A stretch of 36,793 nucleotides of DNA from Aliidiomarina quisquiliarum (lineage in GTDB: Bacteria > Pseudomonadota > Gammaproteobacteria > Enterobacterales > Alteromonadaceae). The position numbers and the translations under genes are program-made. Under the pieces are notes generated by a model. The model saw nothing but the letters and a program-made list of their open reading frames with translations, was not told where the DNA came from and did not search any database. The DNA lies in NCBI RefSeq assembly GCF_023922585.1, contig NZ_JAMFTN010000003.1:1-36793 (forward strand), read 5' to 3'. Below, in pieces: positions 14,595 through 22,744 of the stretch. Numbering within the stretch: position 1 is the first letter of the stretch; each line of letters begins with the position of its first letter.

Positions 14595-14955
14595 AGAGAT
14601 TAAACGTATCCGAAAGCGGCTTAAACTGTCTCAAGGCGAGCTGGCACAGCGATTAGGCGTGTCTTCTCATTCAGTATGGAAATGGGAAGATGGGCGCTCT
14701 ACACCTTCTGGGAAAAACCTGCTTGCGCTATATGAGATTTTATCTGCTGCGCCGGTAGGAAGCCTGCAGATTATAGCCGCATCCCGGATTGGAGCTGTTC
14801 AACAAGCAATTAAGTCGATTCGAGATATTGAGTCAGACATCGATATTCTTGAAAACGAAATGCTTAAGCAGTTGACTAAAGAGCTCCTGCATGGTGCTGA
14901 TGCTCTTGAGTCTTGCCTCGAATCACATCTCGACGCTCTTCTAAAAGCGTCCTGA
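14584..14955 (+). CDS. XRE-family transcriptional regulator
   Basis: The start is ATG 14584, overlapping the csrA-like stop by 11 bases. The 123-residue product has a textbook N-terminal helix-turn-helix (EIKRIRKRLKLSQGELAQRL, GVSSHSVWKWEDGRSTPSGK) and a C-terminal helical region (SIRDIESDIDILENEMLKQL) that may mediate dimerisation. The N-terminal domain resembles antitoxin and phage-repressor DNA-binding domains; no toxin partner is evident beside it. Co-expression with the CsrA-like protein suggests a small regulatory operon. Targets unknown; one candidate is the palindrome at the FlhDC-like promoter. Confidence 0.88.
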   Translation: MKPEEIKRIRKRLKLSQGELAQRLGVSSHSVWKWEDGRSTPSGKNLLALYEILSAAPVGSLQIIAASRIGAVQQAIKSIRDIESDIDILENEMLKQLTKELLHGADALESCLESHLDALLKAS

Positions 14956-15124
14956 GCGAGTTGCCAAAAGAATTGCGGTGAATAAATAGCATGATACATT
15001 GCAATCATCTACATCAACGCAATCGCCTCGAAGCAAACTTGTTGGTATAGTGGTTGAAGCTGTCACGATTCGGTGGGGACCGATGATTTTAAAATAAGAC
15101 AGTAGTATAAATACGACATAATTT
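14956..15124. other. intergenic stretch between XRE gene and terminators
   Basis: No coding frame. The only structure is a short hairpin, CGGT-GGGG-ACCG, near 15072-15083, of unknown role. Confidence 0.4.
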
Positions 15125-15167
15125 AGCGTTACGCCTTTGGTTGCTCCGGGTGTGGCGCTTTTTTTTT
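15125..15167 (+). terminator. terminator of the csrA-like/XRE operon
   Basis: Arms AGCGTTACGCC and GGTGTGGCGCT pair over 11 bp (three G-T pairs) around a 13-base loop and run into nine T. Confidence 0.75.
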
Positions 15168-15171
15168 GACC

Positions 15172-15196
15172 AAAAAAACCCCGTATGGCGCGGGGT
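15172..15196 (-). terminator. terminator of the traL-E-K-B operon
   Basis: On the minus strand ACCCCG and CGGGGT form a stem followed by seven T. It lies 22 bases after the stop of the TrbI-like gene and stands back to back with the plus-strand terminator. Confidence 0.85.
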
Positions 15197-15217
15197 CTTC
15201 AACTCAACTAACAGTGA

Positions 15218-15667
15218 CTATAACGAGTCAAAGTATTCCATGAATTGACGCGCAGCACGCAAGGCATTATCGACACCTGAATTGATATCAATACCCTCAC
15301 GCTCTGCCATCGCAATGATGTTCTCATGATCATCAGTTATGAAACCAAAGGCCTCTGGTACCGAAAGCGCCGATGAAGAATGAAGAACCAAATAGCCTTC
15401 TTTGTCCAATAGGCCAATGACGGCATTAATGGCCCTGAGCGCAGTTCTCGTGTCCGCGCCATTTTCCATAAAGCCTTTGTTCATCTCCTCCATGTTTACC
15501 ACCATGATTTTCGGCACATTTACACCATGCGCCTCATGATAACGTTGCATGGATATCTCAATGCTATTGCGCGTCTGTGTCGCTGTAATGGTGACCGTGA
15601 TAGCAATCGATACCACGACAACTAAAAGCACTTTAATCCATGAAGGTAACGCTGTTGTCTTAGTCAT
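15218..15667 (-). CDS. TrbI-like F-type transfer protein (candidate)
   Basis: The start is ATG 15667, overlapping the traB stop (ATGACTAA), giving 149 residues. One N-terminal membrane segment (VLLVVVVSIAITVTITATQ) is followed by a periplasmic part. The pattern IMVVNMEEMNKGFM followed by GYLVLHSSSALSVPEAFGFI recalls TrbI of F (a 128-aa inner-membrane protein affecting pilus retraction), which has FDMK... and a later hydrophobic strand before Asp-Ile-Thr. The match is loose; membrane topology and operon position after traB support a transfer role. Terminated directly downstream. Confidence 0.6.
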   Translation of the reverse strand: MTKTTALPSWIKVLLVVVVSIAITVTITATQTRNSIEISMQRYHEAHGVNVPKIMVVNMEEMNKGFMENGADTRTALRAINAVIGLLDKEGYLVLHSSSALSVPEAFGFITDDHENIIAMAEREGIDINSGVDNALRAARQFMEYFDSL

Positions 15668-17036
15668 AGTAATGCTCCTCCTCACCTTCCGGTGCTCCAA
15701 GCTGCATCGTCATTCCGCGCTGCACAATAAAATCGATTTGCACACCCGGTAAAATCTCAACCACTGGCCACATCGCATCCGCCATGGTCATGTAATAATC
15801 GGCTACTTTATCAAGCGCGTTGCTGGCACCTGTGAGCATGCCTGAGCCTGCCATCCGATCTAAATTCTCTGTTTGGTAGAGCGTTCGTGTTGATGGGTCT
15901 GTGTTAATGGGTTGTACGCGCTGGGGCGTGGCGGCCTGAGCAAAACCAGATAAGAAACCAGCCTGCATCGTATTAACCAACATCTCACCCGATCGGGTAA
16001 CCACTTCACCCTCTACTCCTGCCATACCGTCTTTACTCGATACCGCATACGCTGTGATATTTCGCTCAATGGCTCGACCATCCTTTGTGATACAGGAAAT
16101 CCCCTCCGCTCGGATGTAAACCCGTGAGCTCGCCAAATCACCAATGGATGAGCCGAGAATATGACAGTCCCGTATATCAAGCGTGAAAAAGTTAGGCATA
16201 GCCGCCATCTGTTTGATGCGCATTAGCACTGGAATCGGTTGGTCAGAGCGCCCTACTGCGGTCGGCGCAGCTACACCATTTAACGTGGTCCCAGAAATCA
16301 GAGAGCCCATGGCCAATGTGAATTCAGCTTCTTCCTGCTGGCGTAGGCGCCGCTTTTCACCTACTTCTTCTTCCTCTCGCTCAGCTTGCAAGCGTCTTTC
16401 GGTCAAAATGCGTGACTCTGGAATATCATGCTCGTTAATTTCACCACTTGTATTCACTTCTCGAATCGAACGCTGTGTAATAGTCCGAATTACACGCCCA
16501 GTCCGTTGAGGTGACTCTGTAATAATTTCCGATTGCTGGCGACGCACCTGCTGAGGTTGGTGCTGGGCACTTAACCGGCGCTCTTCTTCCATAGAAGGTT
16601 GTGGTGATGATGGACGCGCTGAGCCTTCAACAACATAACCGTCACGTTGATTTTTGGGTGGGGTGGATGCAGATCTTAATCTAGCAATTTCTGCCATAAC
16701 TTCTGCAAGCTCTTCGCGCAGTTGAGACACCTCGTGACGTTGCCGCTCCTCGCGCGCATCAAGCTCAGACTCTTTTTCTGCCATGCGCTGATTCAGTGTG
16801 CTTACTAAATCTTGCGCTTGTGCCTCATCCATTCGGGCTACTTCACTTTGCGCTCCAAAAAATGAAATAGGCTCCGCTCGCTCGTTTTGTCGCTGCTCAA
16901 TTCGCATTTCGTTAGAGCGTTGCTCGCTCTCATTCATCTTGTGAGCAATGTAGATAATCAGAATAGCAATAACACCAAAAATAAGACCAATTCTAACTTT
17001 CGGATTATCGCTCAAAAAATCTTTAATCCGCTCCAT
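15660..17036 (-). CDS. traB: TraB, transfer core-complex protein
   Basis: I chose ATG 17036 (GGAG nine bases upstream, immediately after the traK stop); a TTG at 17051 is the alternative. The 458-residue product has one inner-membrane helix (IGLIFGVIAILIIYIAHKM), a coiled coil (about 70-110, MAEKESELDAREERQRHEVS), a Pro/Gln-rich linker, and the C-terminal VirB10-like beta-barrel domain (VYIRAEGISCITKDGRAIER, TRSGEMLVNTMQAGFLSG). TraB spans the periplasm and with TraK and TraV forms the channel core. Confidence 0.95.
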   Translation of the reverse strand: MERIKDFLSDNPKVRIGLIFGVIAILIIYIAHKMNESEQRSNEMRIEQRQNERAEPISFFGAQSEVARMDEAQAQDLVSTLNQRMAEKESELDAREERQRHEVSQLREELAEVMAEIARLRSASTPPKNQRDGYVVEGSARPSSPQPSMEEERRLSAQHQPQQVRRQQSEIITESPQRTGRVIRTITQRSIREVNTSGEINEHDIPESRILTERRLQAEREEEEVGEKRRLRQQEEAEFTLAMGSLISGTTLNGVAAPTAVGRSDQPIPVLMRIKQMAAMPNFFTLDIRDCHILGSSIGDLASSRVYIRAEGISCITKDGRAIERNITAYAVSSKDGMAGVEGEVVTRSGEMLVNTMQAGFLSGFAQAATPQRVQPINTDPSTRTLYQTENLDRMAGSGMLTGASNALDKVADYYMTMADAMWPVVEILPGVQIDFIVQRGMTMQLGAPEGEEEHYYD

Positions 17037-17037
17037 T

Positions 17038-18249
17038 TCAACGATCTCCAAAGGTTAAACGTGGACGTGTGTTGTGATTGCTTCGGTTGTTGTAAAACTC
17101 TTTGTCTCGAAGAATATAAATTTCTGTTTCTTCCCCTGGCATAAGATAACTAGCCTTGAAAATTGCAACCGCTTTAGCATCTTCAGACAAACACATCTCT
17201 TCACGAACCTCGTAAGGATGGTCTAAATCATTGTGCATAATGACCACATCAATATATTCGGTACCGCCAGATAAACGTTGGCCAGTTTCATGACGAATAG
17301 CAACGCGACAAGGGTATTTGAATCTTTCAGGGATGCTGCTACTCAGTGAGAAGCCTTGCGGTATTTGACCACGAGCAACTGGGGTCAATGTATCCACAAT
17401 GCTACGGGTATGGCCGGACTGACGTGATCCTGATAATTCACTTCGGCGACGCTCACTCTCAGCGCGAGCTTCAATGCGCTCTTTCTCTAAACGCGCTTGA
17501 TACTCTTGTGCTTTTATCTGCATCTGTGTGGTCATCTGCACATTGACATCAACCATTGCAGGCGGTGCATTCGCCGGGACCAGTAGCAGTGATACTTGTG
17601 ATTCTAGAACGCCATCTTCATAAGCGATGATACCAATTGGAGCCATGCCGTTGGGCGTGATGTAAATGTAACCATCCTCAATTTCAATAATCGAAGCATC
17701 GTCACTGGTCCGCACTGCTACCGACTTAAAGTTTGTTTCAATACTGTTCATAAGACCAACACCAACCGGAATGGCTTGGTTTTGACGAGGCCTTAAGGTA
17801 TATGATTGCTCCGGCTTAAACTCTCGACGCACCCGCTCCACAAATTCATTCGAGGGTGTAGCTCGCTGTTGAGCTCTTTGGATTGGGCGACCAAATTCAT
17901 CTAAATATGGTTCAATGCCAGGGTCACGCGCCAGCATAAGCTCACGACTCACTCTGTCTAAGTTGCGATCGCTGTAATCTTCAGGTAGATTTGCATTGTT
18001 ATTAAATACCGATGCATCAAATTCACGACGTCGGATTTGAGTGCCTGCTCCTGATAACTCCGCTTGCGCCGCTCGTGCACGCTTCATAATTTCACTTTCA
18101 TTTAAACGCTCTGGTTGAACTTCGGTGACCGGTAAAGCAAATCCCGATACTTCCTCTGGCTCTGGCTCATCTGCAATCGCGCTTGCTATCAACGTGACGC
18201 TAAATAGCGAGGCGAGTAATGCCTTAGTGGTTATATCAATTGCCTTCAT
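17038..18249 (-). CDS. traK: TraK, secretin-like core-complex protein
   Basis: 403 residues with a cleavable signal (ITTKALLASLFSVTLIASAIA). A disordered, Arg- and Glu-rich stretch (about 35-135) precedes the conserved VirB9/secretin-like domain (ETNFKSVAVRTSDDASIIEI, GYIYITPNGMAPIGIIAYED, SQVSLLLVPANAPPAMVDV). It is longer than F TraK (242 aa) because of this stretch and a C-terminal domain (YPCRVAIRHETGQRLSGGTE). Periplasmic, joining TraV and TraB. ATG 18249 overlaps the traE stop by 14 bases. Confidence 0.93.
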   Translation of the reverse strand: MKAIDITTKALLASLFSVTLIASAIADEPEPEEVSGFALPVTEVQPERLNESEIMKRARAAQAELSGAGTQIRRREFDASVFNNNANLPEDYSDRNLDRVSRELMLARDPGIEPYLDEFGRPIQRAQQRATPSNEFVERVRREFKPEQSYTLRPRQNQAIPVGVGLMNSIETNFKSVAVRTSDDASIIEIEDGYIYITPNGMAPIGIIAYEDGVLESQVSLLLVPANAPPAMVDVNVQMTTQMQIKAQEYQARLEKERIEARAESERRRSELSGSRQSGHTRSIVDTLTPVARGQIPQGFSLSSSIPERFKYPCRVAIRHETGQRLSGGTEYIDVVIMHNDLDHPYEVREEMCLSEDAKAVAIFKASYLMPGEETEIYILRDKEFYNNRSNHNTRPRLTFGDR

Positions 18250-18991
18250 TAGTCTCTACCTCATCTTCAACGTCTAAATCTATTGTTACCGCAGGGGCGG
18301 CATTGCTTGGAATCTCTCTTTGCCTTACTGGTGCCTCAGTGTCGATCGTAATCATGCGAAGCTCTTGCTCCGTGGTTAAAAATGGATTCACCTCTTGAAG
18401 CTCTGGGCGTGCCCGGCGTTTGGGGGTTCCTTCGTAGGCGTTTAAATAGGTGATTCGAGGATTCGCACCGTTGGGGACAACTCGAATTTCATACGTCCAT
18501 CGAGATACACGTGGTTTTACGCCCGGTAGTCTTAGTTCACGACGGCCCCACACCCAGGCAACATTCAGCGCCGGATCATAAACCGCATTATCCACGCTAA
18601 AGCGCTGCTCAGCACCGCGACCGATGAGCAACTGAACCTCTTGGCGCAATGCATCCTCTGTTTGTGACCGCAAGTTAGGAGACATAAAATCCAGCATCAT
18701 GCCCATCACAAAATCAGCATTGTTGCTATTGATGTTTCCTGCTTGGGCAGCAATAAAAGACGCCCACCCTAAATTGTAAACTTCATTCGCGCGGTTACCC
18801 GAAATGCGAAGCTCATCATTCATATGGGGGGGGATAGCAATGACCTCCGTGCGTGTGCTAAACGTCGATATCGCCAGTACCAAACATGAAACGCCGAGGA
18901 GAACATTACTTGCAAAGAGTATCTTGCGAGACTGCATGTAATCGTCAATGCCACGCGATAACTTGCTTTTCAATCGAGTTGATTTTGTCAT
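18236..18991 (-). CDS. traE: TraE, inner-membrane transfer protein
   Basis: 251 residues with one N-terminal membrane helix (ILFASNVLLGVSCLVLAIST) and a VirB8-like periplasmic domain (NLGWASFIAAQAGNINSNNA, VMGMMLDFMSPNLRS, VAWVWGRRELRLPG). TraE is needed for F-type pilus assembly and contacts TraK and TraB. The C-terminus is extended relative to F TraE (188 aa). It follows traL by 8 bases and overlaps traK. Confidence 0.93.
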   Translation of the reverse strand: MTKSTRLKSKLSRGIDDYMQSRKILFASNVLLGVSCLVLAISTFSTRTEVIAIPPHMNDELRISGNRANEVYNLGWASFIAAQAGNINSNNADFVMGMMLDFMSPNLRSQTEDALRQEVQLLIGRGAEQRFSVDNAVYDPALNVAWVWGRRELRLPGVKPRVSRWTYEIRVVPNGANPRITYLNAYEGTPKRRARPELQEVNPFLTTEQELRMITIDTEAPVRQREIPSNAAPAVTIDLDVEDEVETNEGN

Positions 18992-18999
18992 TCTGGCGC

Positions 19000-19302
19000 C
19001 TATTGGTAATAATCACGTTTTAATGGATCGGGAAATGACTGCGATTGCTTCATAAATATCGCCCAGCCACTCCAGTACATTCGGCTTAATAAGTATCCTT
19101 TCGGGAATTTCGCTTCGATTCGACGAATCATAAAAAACCAACCAAAACCCAATGCTGAAAGTGACAAAAAGTGACCTGTTAAAATGCCAAGAAATATCAA
19201 GCCAGCTAACGGATAGATATGATGCACCGGGTAAAAAATTAAGGTGCGTGGTTCATTGATTCGGTATGGAATCCGATACTGATTCGGGTCCTTTTCAGAC
19301 AT
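19000..19302 (-). CDS. traL: TraL, pilus assembly membrane protein
   Basis: 100 residues with the family signature YRIPYRINEPRTLIFYPV and two close membrane segments (IYPLAGLIFLGILTGHFL, LGFGWFFMIRRIEAKFPKG). TraL is a small inner-membrane protein required for pilus assembly (VirB3-like). GAGG stands before the ATG at 19302. First gene of the L-E-K-B-TrbI-like operon, with its own operator 62 bp upstream. Confidence 0.94.
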   Translation of the reverse strand: MSEKDPNQYRIPYRINEPRTLIFYPVHHIYPLAGLIFLGILTGHFLSLSALGFGWFFMIRRIEAKFPKGYLLSRMYWSGWAIFMKQSQSFPDPLKRDYYQ

Positions 19303-19332
19303 AGCAACCTCAAGCTTTATTCATATCGCTGC

Positions 19333-19393
19333 ATTATGTATCCGATGCATAGACAAAATTCTTCATTTAGGTGAAGAAATCAGTACGTAAATG
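19333..19393 (-). promoter_or_regulatory. tra operator and -10 upstream of traL
   Basis: Operator copy 19364-19393: halves CATTTAGGTGA and GTACGTAAATG, 8 bp apart. Reading leftwards, CATAAT (19338-19333) begins 26 bp past the operator, with no -35 match. The edge is 62 bp from the traL ATG. It lies downstream of the pilin terminator, so traL has its own promoter. Confidence 0.78.
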
Positions 19394-19492
19394 AGTTTTT
19401 TGCCAAAGCTTGCCGTAGGCACCCGGGCACGTAATAAGCGTTTCGTTAAATGAAGCCGAGTATTGAAAGGGAAAGATTATTCCAATTTAAGT

Positions 19493-19521
19493 AAAAAAAA
19501 GCCCCACTCAATGGCAGGGCT
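19493..19521 (-). terminator. terminator after the pilin gene
   Basis: On the minus strand AGCCC and GGGCT form a short stem ending in eight T, 36 bases after the pilin stop. Weak enough that partial read-through to traL is possible. Confidence 0.65.
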
Positions 19522-19557
19522 AATGGCACGTTTCCAATACCGATGTAAACGTTTTAC

Positions 19558-19929
19558 TTAAATCGGAACTCCGGCACTGAACAGGCCGTTAATGACAGCT
19601 GGACCAAATGCCAATGCTAAACACATTAGACCGGCACCTGCAGCTGCACGCCAGTTCTGTTCAAAACCCTGCCAGAAAGAAGCTACCAGCGCTAGTAATG
19701 CCAAAATCTTGCCTAACATCCCTGTAACTATACCTGAGAAGAAGGTCCAAAGCTGATCAAGCGCGTCGATATCAACAAAGCCTGCATCGTCACCTTGGGC
19801 ATAAACTGCGCCAACAAATACTAAGCTTAATAACACCCAAAACATCGCCTTGGCGTGTTGCTTGATTTTTGATTCTTGTATAGGTGCTGATGCTTGTTGA
19901 AGCACAGCAGTAGAATTTAATGTTTGCAT
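19558..19929 (-). CDS. traA: TraA-type conjugative prepilin
   Basis: The start at 19929 is chosen for its AGGAG nine bases upstream. The 123-residue precursor has a long leader of about 44 residues ending in a signal-peptidase-like site (LSLVFVGAVYA before QGDDAG). A short mature chain of about 79 residues follows, with two hydrophobic helices (TFFSGIVTGMLGKILALLAL, AAGAGLMCLALAFGPAVING) joined by a small polar turn. This matches the F pilin plan (121-aa precursor, 51-aa leader). A candidate processing enzyme, an S49 peptidase, is encoded just upstream. No tra operator is directly ahead, so it probably shares the traI operon transcript or has a promoter I cannot see. Confidence 0.88.
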   Translation of the reverse strand: MQTLNSTAVLQQASAPIQESKIKQHAKAMFWVLLSLVFVGAVYAQGDDAGFVDIDALDQLWTFFSGIVTGMLGKILALLALVASFWQGFEQNWRAAAGAGLMCLALAFGPAVINGLFSAGVPI

Positions 19930-20050
19930 TGTAAAATGCTCCTTGACTGATAAATGAGAACTCTCAAGCGTATTAAACACCATTTAACTCTCCAGTCTTC
20001 TTCGTTTTGGGTGGTTTTTTTGGGTGTAAATAACCGACTGCTTGACTACC

Positions 20051-20081
20051 CCTCCGTAACCGAAGGTGTCTCGCGCGGAGG
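20051..20081 (-). other. RNA hairpin between the S49 peptidase and pilin genes
   Basis: CCTCCG / CGGAGG arms enclose 19 bases directly after the S49 stop. There is no T-run, so it may be an RNA processing or stability element giving a separate pilin mRNA. Confidence 0.35.
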
Positions 20082-20082
20082 T

Positions 20083-21018
20083 TCACATGAAATTTTGACT
20101 CGCCAACCACCTTGCCCCAAGTGTTCGAAGCAGGTTGAATCGTGGTTTTTCATCTGACTTGTAGTTGCTTACCTCCACTAATTCCTCTAAAGCACGCTCA
20201 ATTGCTATCGTATTTTTCAACTCATCAACTAAGCCGCGCTCAAGCGCAAGTTGCCCTGACCACGCTAAACCCGAGAATAAATCATCGTGCATGTCGCTTA
20301 GCTTTTCTCCGCGGGCTTTTAATATATCTTGCGTGAAACTTTCATACATAGGGATAAGTAACGCTTCCTCGACAATTGCATTGGATTGCGTATCACTTTC
20401 AAGAAATGGATCTAAAATTGCCTTATGCTCTCCAAGGTAAAGTGCACGCCTTTCCACACCCAACTTACCCAGTAACTCAGATGCATCCCAGCTTGAAAAT
20501 ATCACACCAATACTACCAACCACCGAGGCTCGATGCGCCCCGATGAAATCTGCAGGAGAAACAGAATGAATGCACGCGCTGGCACACGTATCCTGAATTG
20601 AAACATACACCGGCTTTCGCTCATCCATCGGCGCTCGCGTGTAATCGTAAATCGTATCGAAGATAATCTCAGACTGCATTGGGCTCCCACCTGGGGAGTT
20701 CGCCCGTATCATTATCGCCTTTGCTTTTGGATCTTTCGTGGCATTTAAAAATCGATGCGAAAAACGATACCCCATGCCGCCAGAGCCTCCCGTTATGCTT
20801 CCGTCAAGCTCCAATATCTGTATGTAAGGTGACGCATCCTCTCGCTCTAATAGCCCTTGTGAGTAAGCAACACTTACGCCAATGAAAATCATCAGTATCG
20901 TTTTCATCATCATGTGACGGCGATACACGCGGAAAAATTGACCACTACGTTTGTTGAACAAATCAAGCTGATTCAATGGCGCATTTTCGCGTTCGTTCCT
21001 ACGTAAAAATTTCAGCAT
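20083..21018 (-). CDS. SppA/SohB-like S49 serine peptidase
   Basis: The start is ATG 21018 (AAGGGA upstream), giving 311 residues. One membrane helix (MMKTILMIFIGVSVAYSQ) follows a basic cytoplasmic N-terminus, so the catalytic domain is periplasmic. The S49 landmarks are present: AIMIRANSPGGS, the nucleophile Ser147 in DTCASAC, VVGSIGVIF, and the likely general base Lys199 in GEHKAILDPF. S49 enzymes degrade signal peptides and membrane fragments. Encoded between the DUF4400 protein and the prepilin, it may process or clear pilin leaders; that role is inference. Two added cysteines (145, 149) flank the active serine. Confidence 0.87.
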   Translation of the reverse strand: MLKFLRRNERENAPLNQLDLFNKRSGQFFRVYRRHMMMKTILMIFIGVSVAYSQGLLEREDASPYIQILELDGSITGGSGGMGYRFSHRFLNATKDPKAKAIMIRANSPGGSPMQSEIIFDTIYDYTRAPMDERKPVYVSIQDTCASACIHSVSPADFIGAHRASVVGSIGVIFSSWDASELLGKLGVERRALYLGEHKAILDPFLESDTQSNAIVEEALLIPMYESFTQDILKARGEKLSDMHDDLFSGLAWSGQLALERGLVDELKNTIAIERALEELVEVSNYKSDEKPRFNLLRTLGARWLASQNFM

Positions 21019-21028
21019 AAAATATCCC

Positions 21029-21673
21029 TTAAAAGTCGATATGAAATGAAGCAATGGCACGGCCTGCAAAATAACCCATGGCTAAAATTACCAATGCTGG
21101 CAATATGAAAGTCCCCGCAATCCCCAAACTTGGAAACAACATGTAAACAAGTAATGTAGAAACAAGAGTGATAAAACCAGAGAAGAACAACTTGATAGCA
21201 ATCGTGCTCCCACTTTGCATGCTAAAATGCTTAATCTTCCACTGGTAATAACCGGTCACGATGAACGCGATGACAATCGGCAGCATGACGAAAAACCAAA
21301 ACCAAAGCATCTGCGTACGAAACGCCGCTTGGTAAATGGTGTATTGAAGATTATTCACAAACCGATAGTTCATCTCTTGAGGTAACATCTGGTTTAAGAA
21401 AATATCTTCCGTACCTTCTTTTGGAAGTAGCGCAGCGCCAGCCCACCTGATTACACCAATGTCGTGTGCAACCTTGTTAAATAACGCATTGGTCTTTTGC
21501 TCGATAGAGTCAAAGTCTTTCTTATGCAAACTCTTTTGAGCATGCTCAACTTCTTTACTTAAGTTTGCCCTGAACTTTTCATTCGAGATGAGAAATAGCG
21601 ATCCAAATAACGCAATAAGCGAAACGAAGACTACAAAGGCTATCGCACCACGCTTACTTTTTTCTTTTGCCAT
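21029..21673 (-). CDS. DUF4400 integrating-conjugative-element membrane protein
   Basis: 214 residues with four membrane segments: one near the N-terminus (AIAFVVFVSLIALFGSLFLI) and three in the C-terminal half (WFFVMLPIVIAFIVTGYY, LFFSGFITLVSTLLVYML, AGTFILPALVILAMGYFAG). DUF4400 proteins are usually encoded next to traD in SXT-like and MOBH elements; their role in DNA transfer is not defined. The ending YFAGRAIASFHIDF fits the family as I remember it. The ATG at 21673 has GGGG upstream, and the gene is 9 bases after the previous one. Confidence 0.78.
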   Translation of the reverse strand: MAKEKSKRGAIAFVVFVSLIALFGSLFLISNEKFRANLSKEVEHAQKSLHKKDFDSIEQKTNALFNKVAHDIGVIRWAGAALLPKEGTEDIFLNQMLPQEMNYRFVNNLQYTIYQAAFRTQMLWFWFFVMLPIVIAFIVTGYYQWKIKHFSMQSGSTIAIKLFFSGFITLVSTLLVYMLFPSLGIAGTFILPALVILAMGYFAGRAIASFHIDF

Positions 21674-21682
21674 CTTTAACCC

Positions 21683-22744
21683 CTACACCGAAACACTAAC
21701 TTCATAATCACCAGGGAGCGGGATACCCCAAAGCGTTAAATCAACGCGTCGAAGTACAACGCGCATAATAGAAATGCGAGACTGGATGATTTCAAAGTAC
21801 GTTTTTTTGAGTGCTCCCCATTCAATGTCAATGCCGTCAATGTCATGCTTGGTTACCCACTCTTTTAAGCTCTGGCTGTGTGGCTCCCAAATGAAATATT
21901 CGCCACCTTTCGTTTTTCCTGAAACTTTTGCGCAGAAAAGCTCATTCAGACCTTCGAGAATGCAATCGACAAAATCTCTGTACGCTACCGGAATATTGTT
22001 CTCATCTAATGAGGTCGTCCAAACTTTCCCAGCTCGCTGAATAATACTGTCGATGTAAGGCTTGCTTTCATACTGGACCGTGCCGTAGTGCCGGTAAAGA
22101 TGGTTGCAAACATGAGCAATGCCCGAATGCGTCATCGAAACTTTATCAACCCATCGACGAAGCGCTATAGGTGTCAAATGTGGAAACTCGATACTCTTGA
22201 ACTTTTTGTTCGATACCTGAATGTTAGTGACTTTATTATCACTCATCGTACCGAGTGCTATTTTTGCAATCAGAACACCTCGCTGATAATCACTTAGCGT
22301 ACTTGGCTGTTTAACCGGTATGGTTGATATGTAGGCCCGTCGAACGCCCGCCTGCTTTGACCACGCCTCTAGCGTACTGTCAGTGCAGTCCCACTTGGTC
22401 GGCATCTTGTCACTGATGCACTTGCGGCCGTACGCAAGACTATTAAAGTAAGCTGTAAGTTTCGGCATTAAATACTCCCGTGCAATATGCTCCGTGGATA
22501 GAGAATACTCCCGATGTATGTCTTCTTTTTCGCAAGCAGCGATGACTATAAGCGTCGGCGACTCCCCATCCTTGCTGTCCAGGGTAATTGGATAGTAAGC
22601 GTGAAGGCGCTGAAGAAGCATGTAGAGAATTGGCTCTGAAACTTTTAGCTTGGAAAGATAATCTGCCATGCGCGTCTTTAGGTACGCATCTTCAAAGGAT
22701 ACGCCAAAATACTCAGATAGACGCTTTGAGGGGAAATCACACAT
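21683..22744 (-). CDS. hypothetical protein between traD and the DUF4400 gene (353 aa)
   Basis: The start ATG 22744 overlaps the traD stop (ATGTGTGA) with GGGGAG seven bases upstream, a strong sign of coupling. The product has no signal peptide or membrane helix. It contains recognisable helices but no motif I can name (CDFPSKRLSEYFGVSFEDAY, LMPKLTAYFNSLAYGRKC, HSGIAHVCNHLYRHYG, KEWVTKHDIDGIDIEWG). Probably cytoplasmic and linked to DNA processing or coupling because it lies between traD and a membrane partner. This position is held by other small genes in SXT-like clusters. Confidence 0.7.
   Translation of the reverse strand: MCDFPSKRLSEYFGVSFEDAYLKTRMADYLSKLKVSEPILYMLLQRLHAYYPITLDSKDGESPTLIVIAACEKEDIHREYSLSTEHIAREYLMPKLTAYFNSLAYGRKCISDKMPTKWDCTDSTLEAWSKQAGVRRAYISTIPVKQPSTLSDYQRGVLIAKIALGTMSDNKVTNIQVSNKKFKSIEFPHLTPIALRRWVDKVSMTHSGIAHVCNHLYRHYGTVQYESKPYIDSIIQRAGKVWTTSLDENNIPVAYRDFVDCILEGLNELFCAKVSGKTKGGEYFIWEPHSQSLKEWVTKHDIDGIDIEWGALKKTYFEIIQSRISIMRVVLRRVDLTLWGIPLPGDYEVSVSV

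Noticed and set aside
14045-14955. Toxin-antitoxin module formed by the small gene and the XRE gene
   Set aside because: The csrA-like gene lies between them, and the 85-aa protein shows no toxin motif I recognise.
19981-20010. CATTTA upstream of the pilin gene as a seventh tra operator
   Set aside because: Only six bases match; there is no second half after 8 bp and the distance to the start codon is off by about 10 bp.
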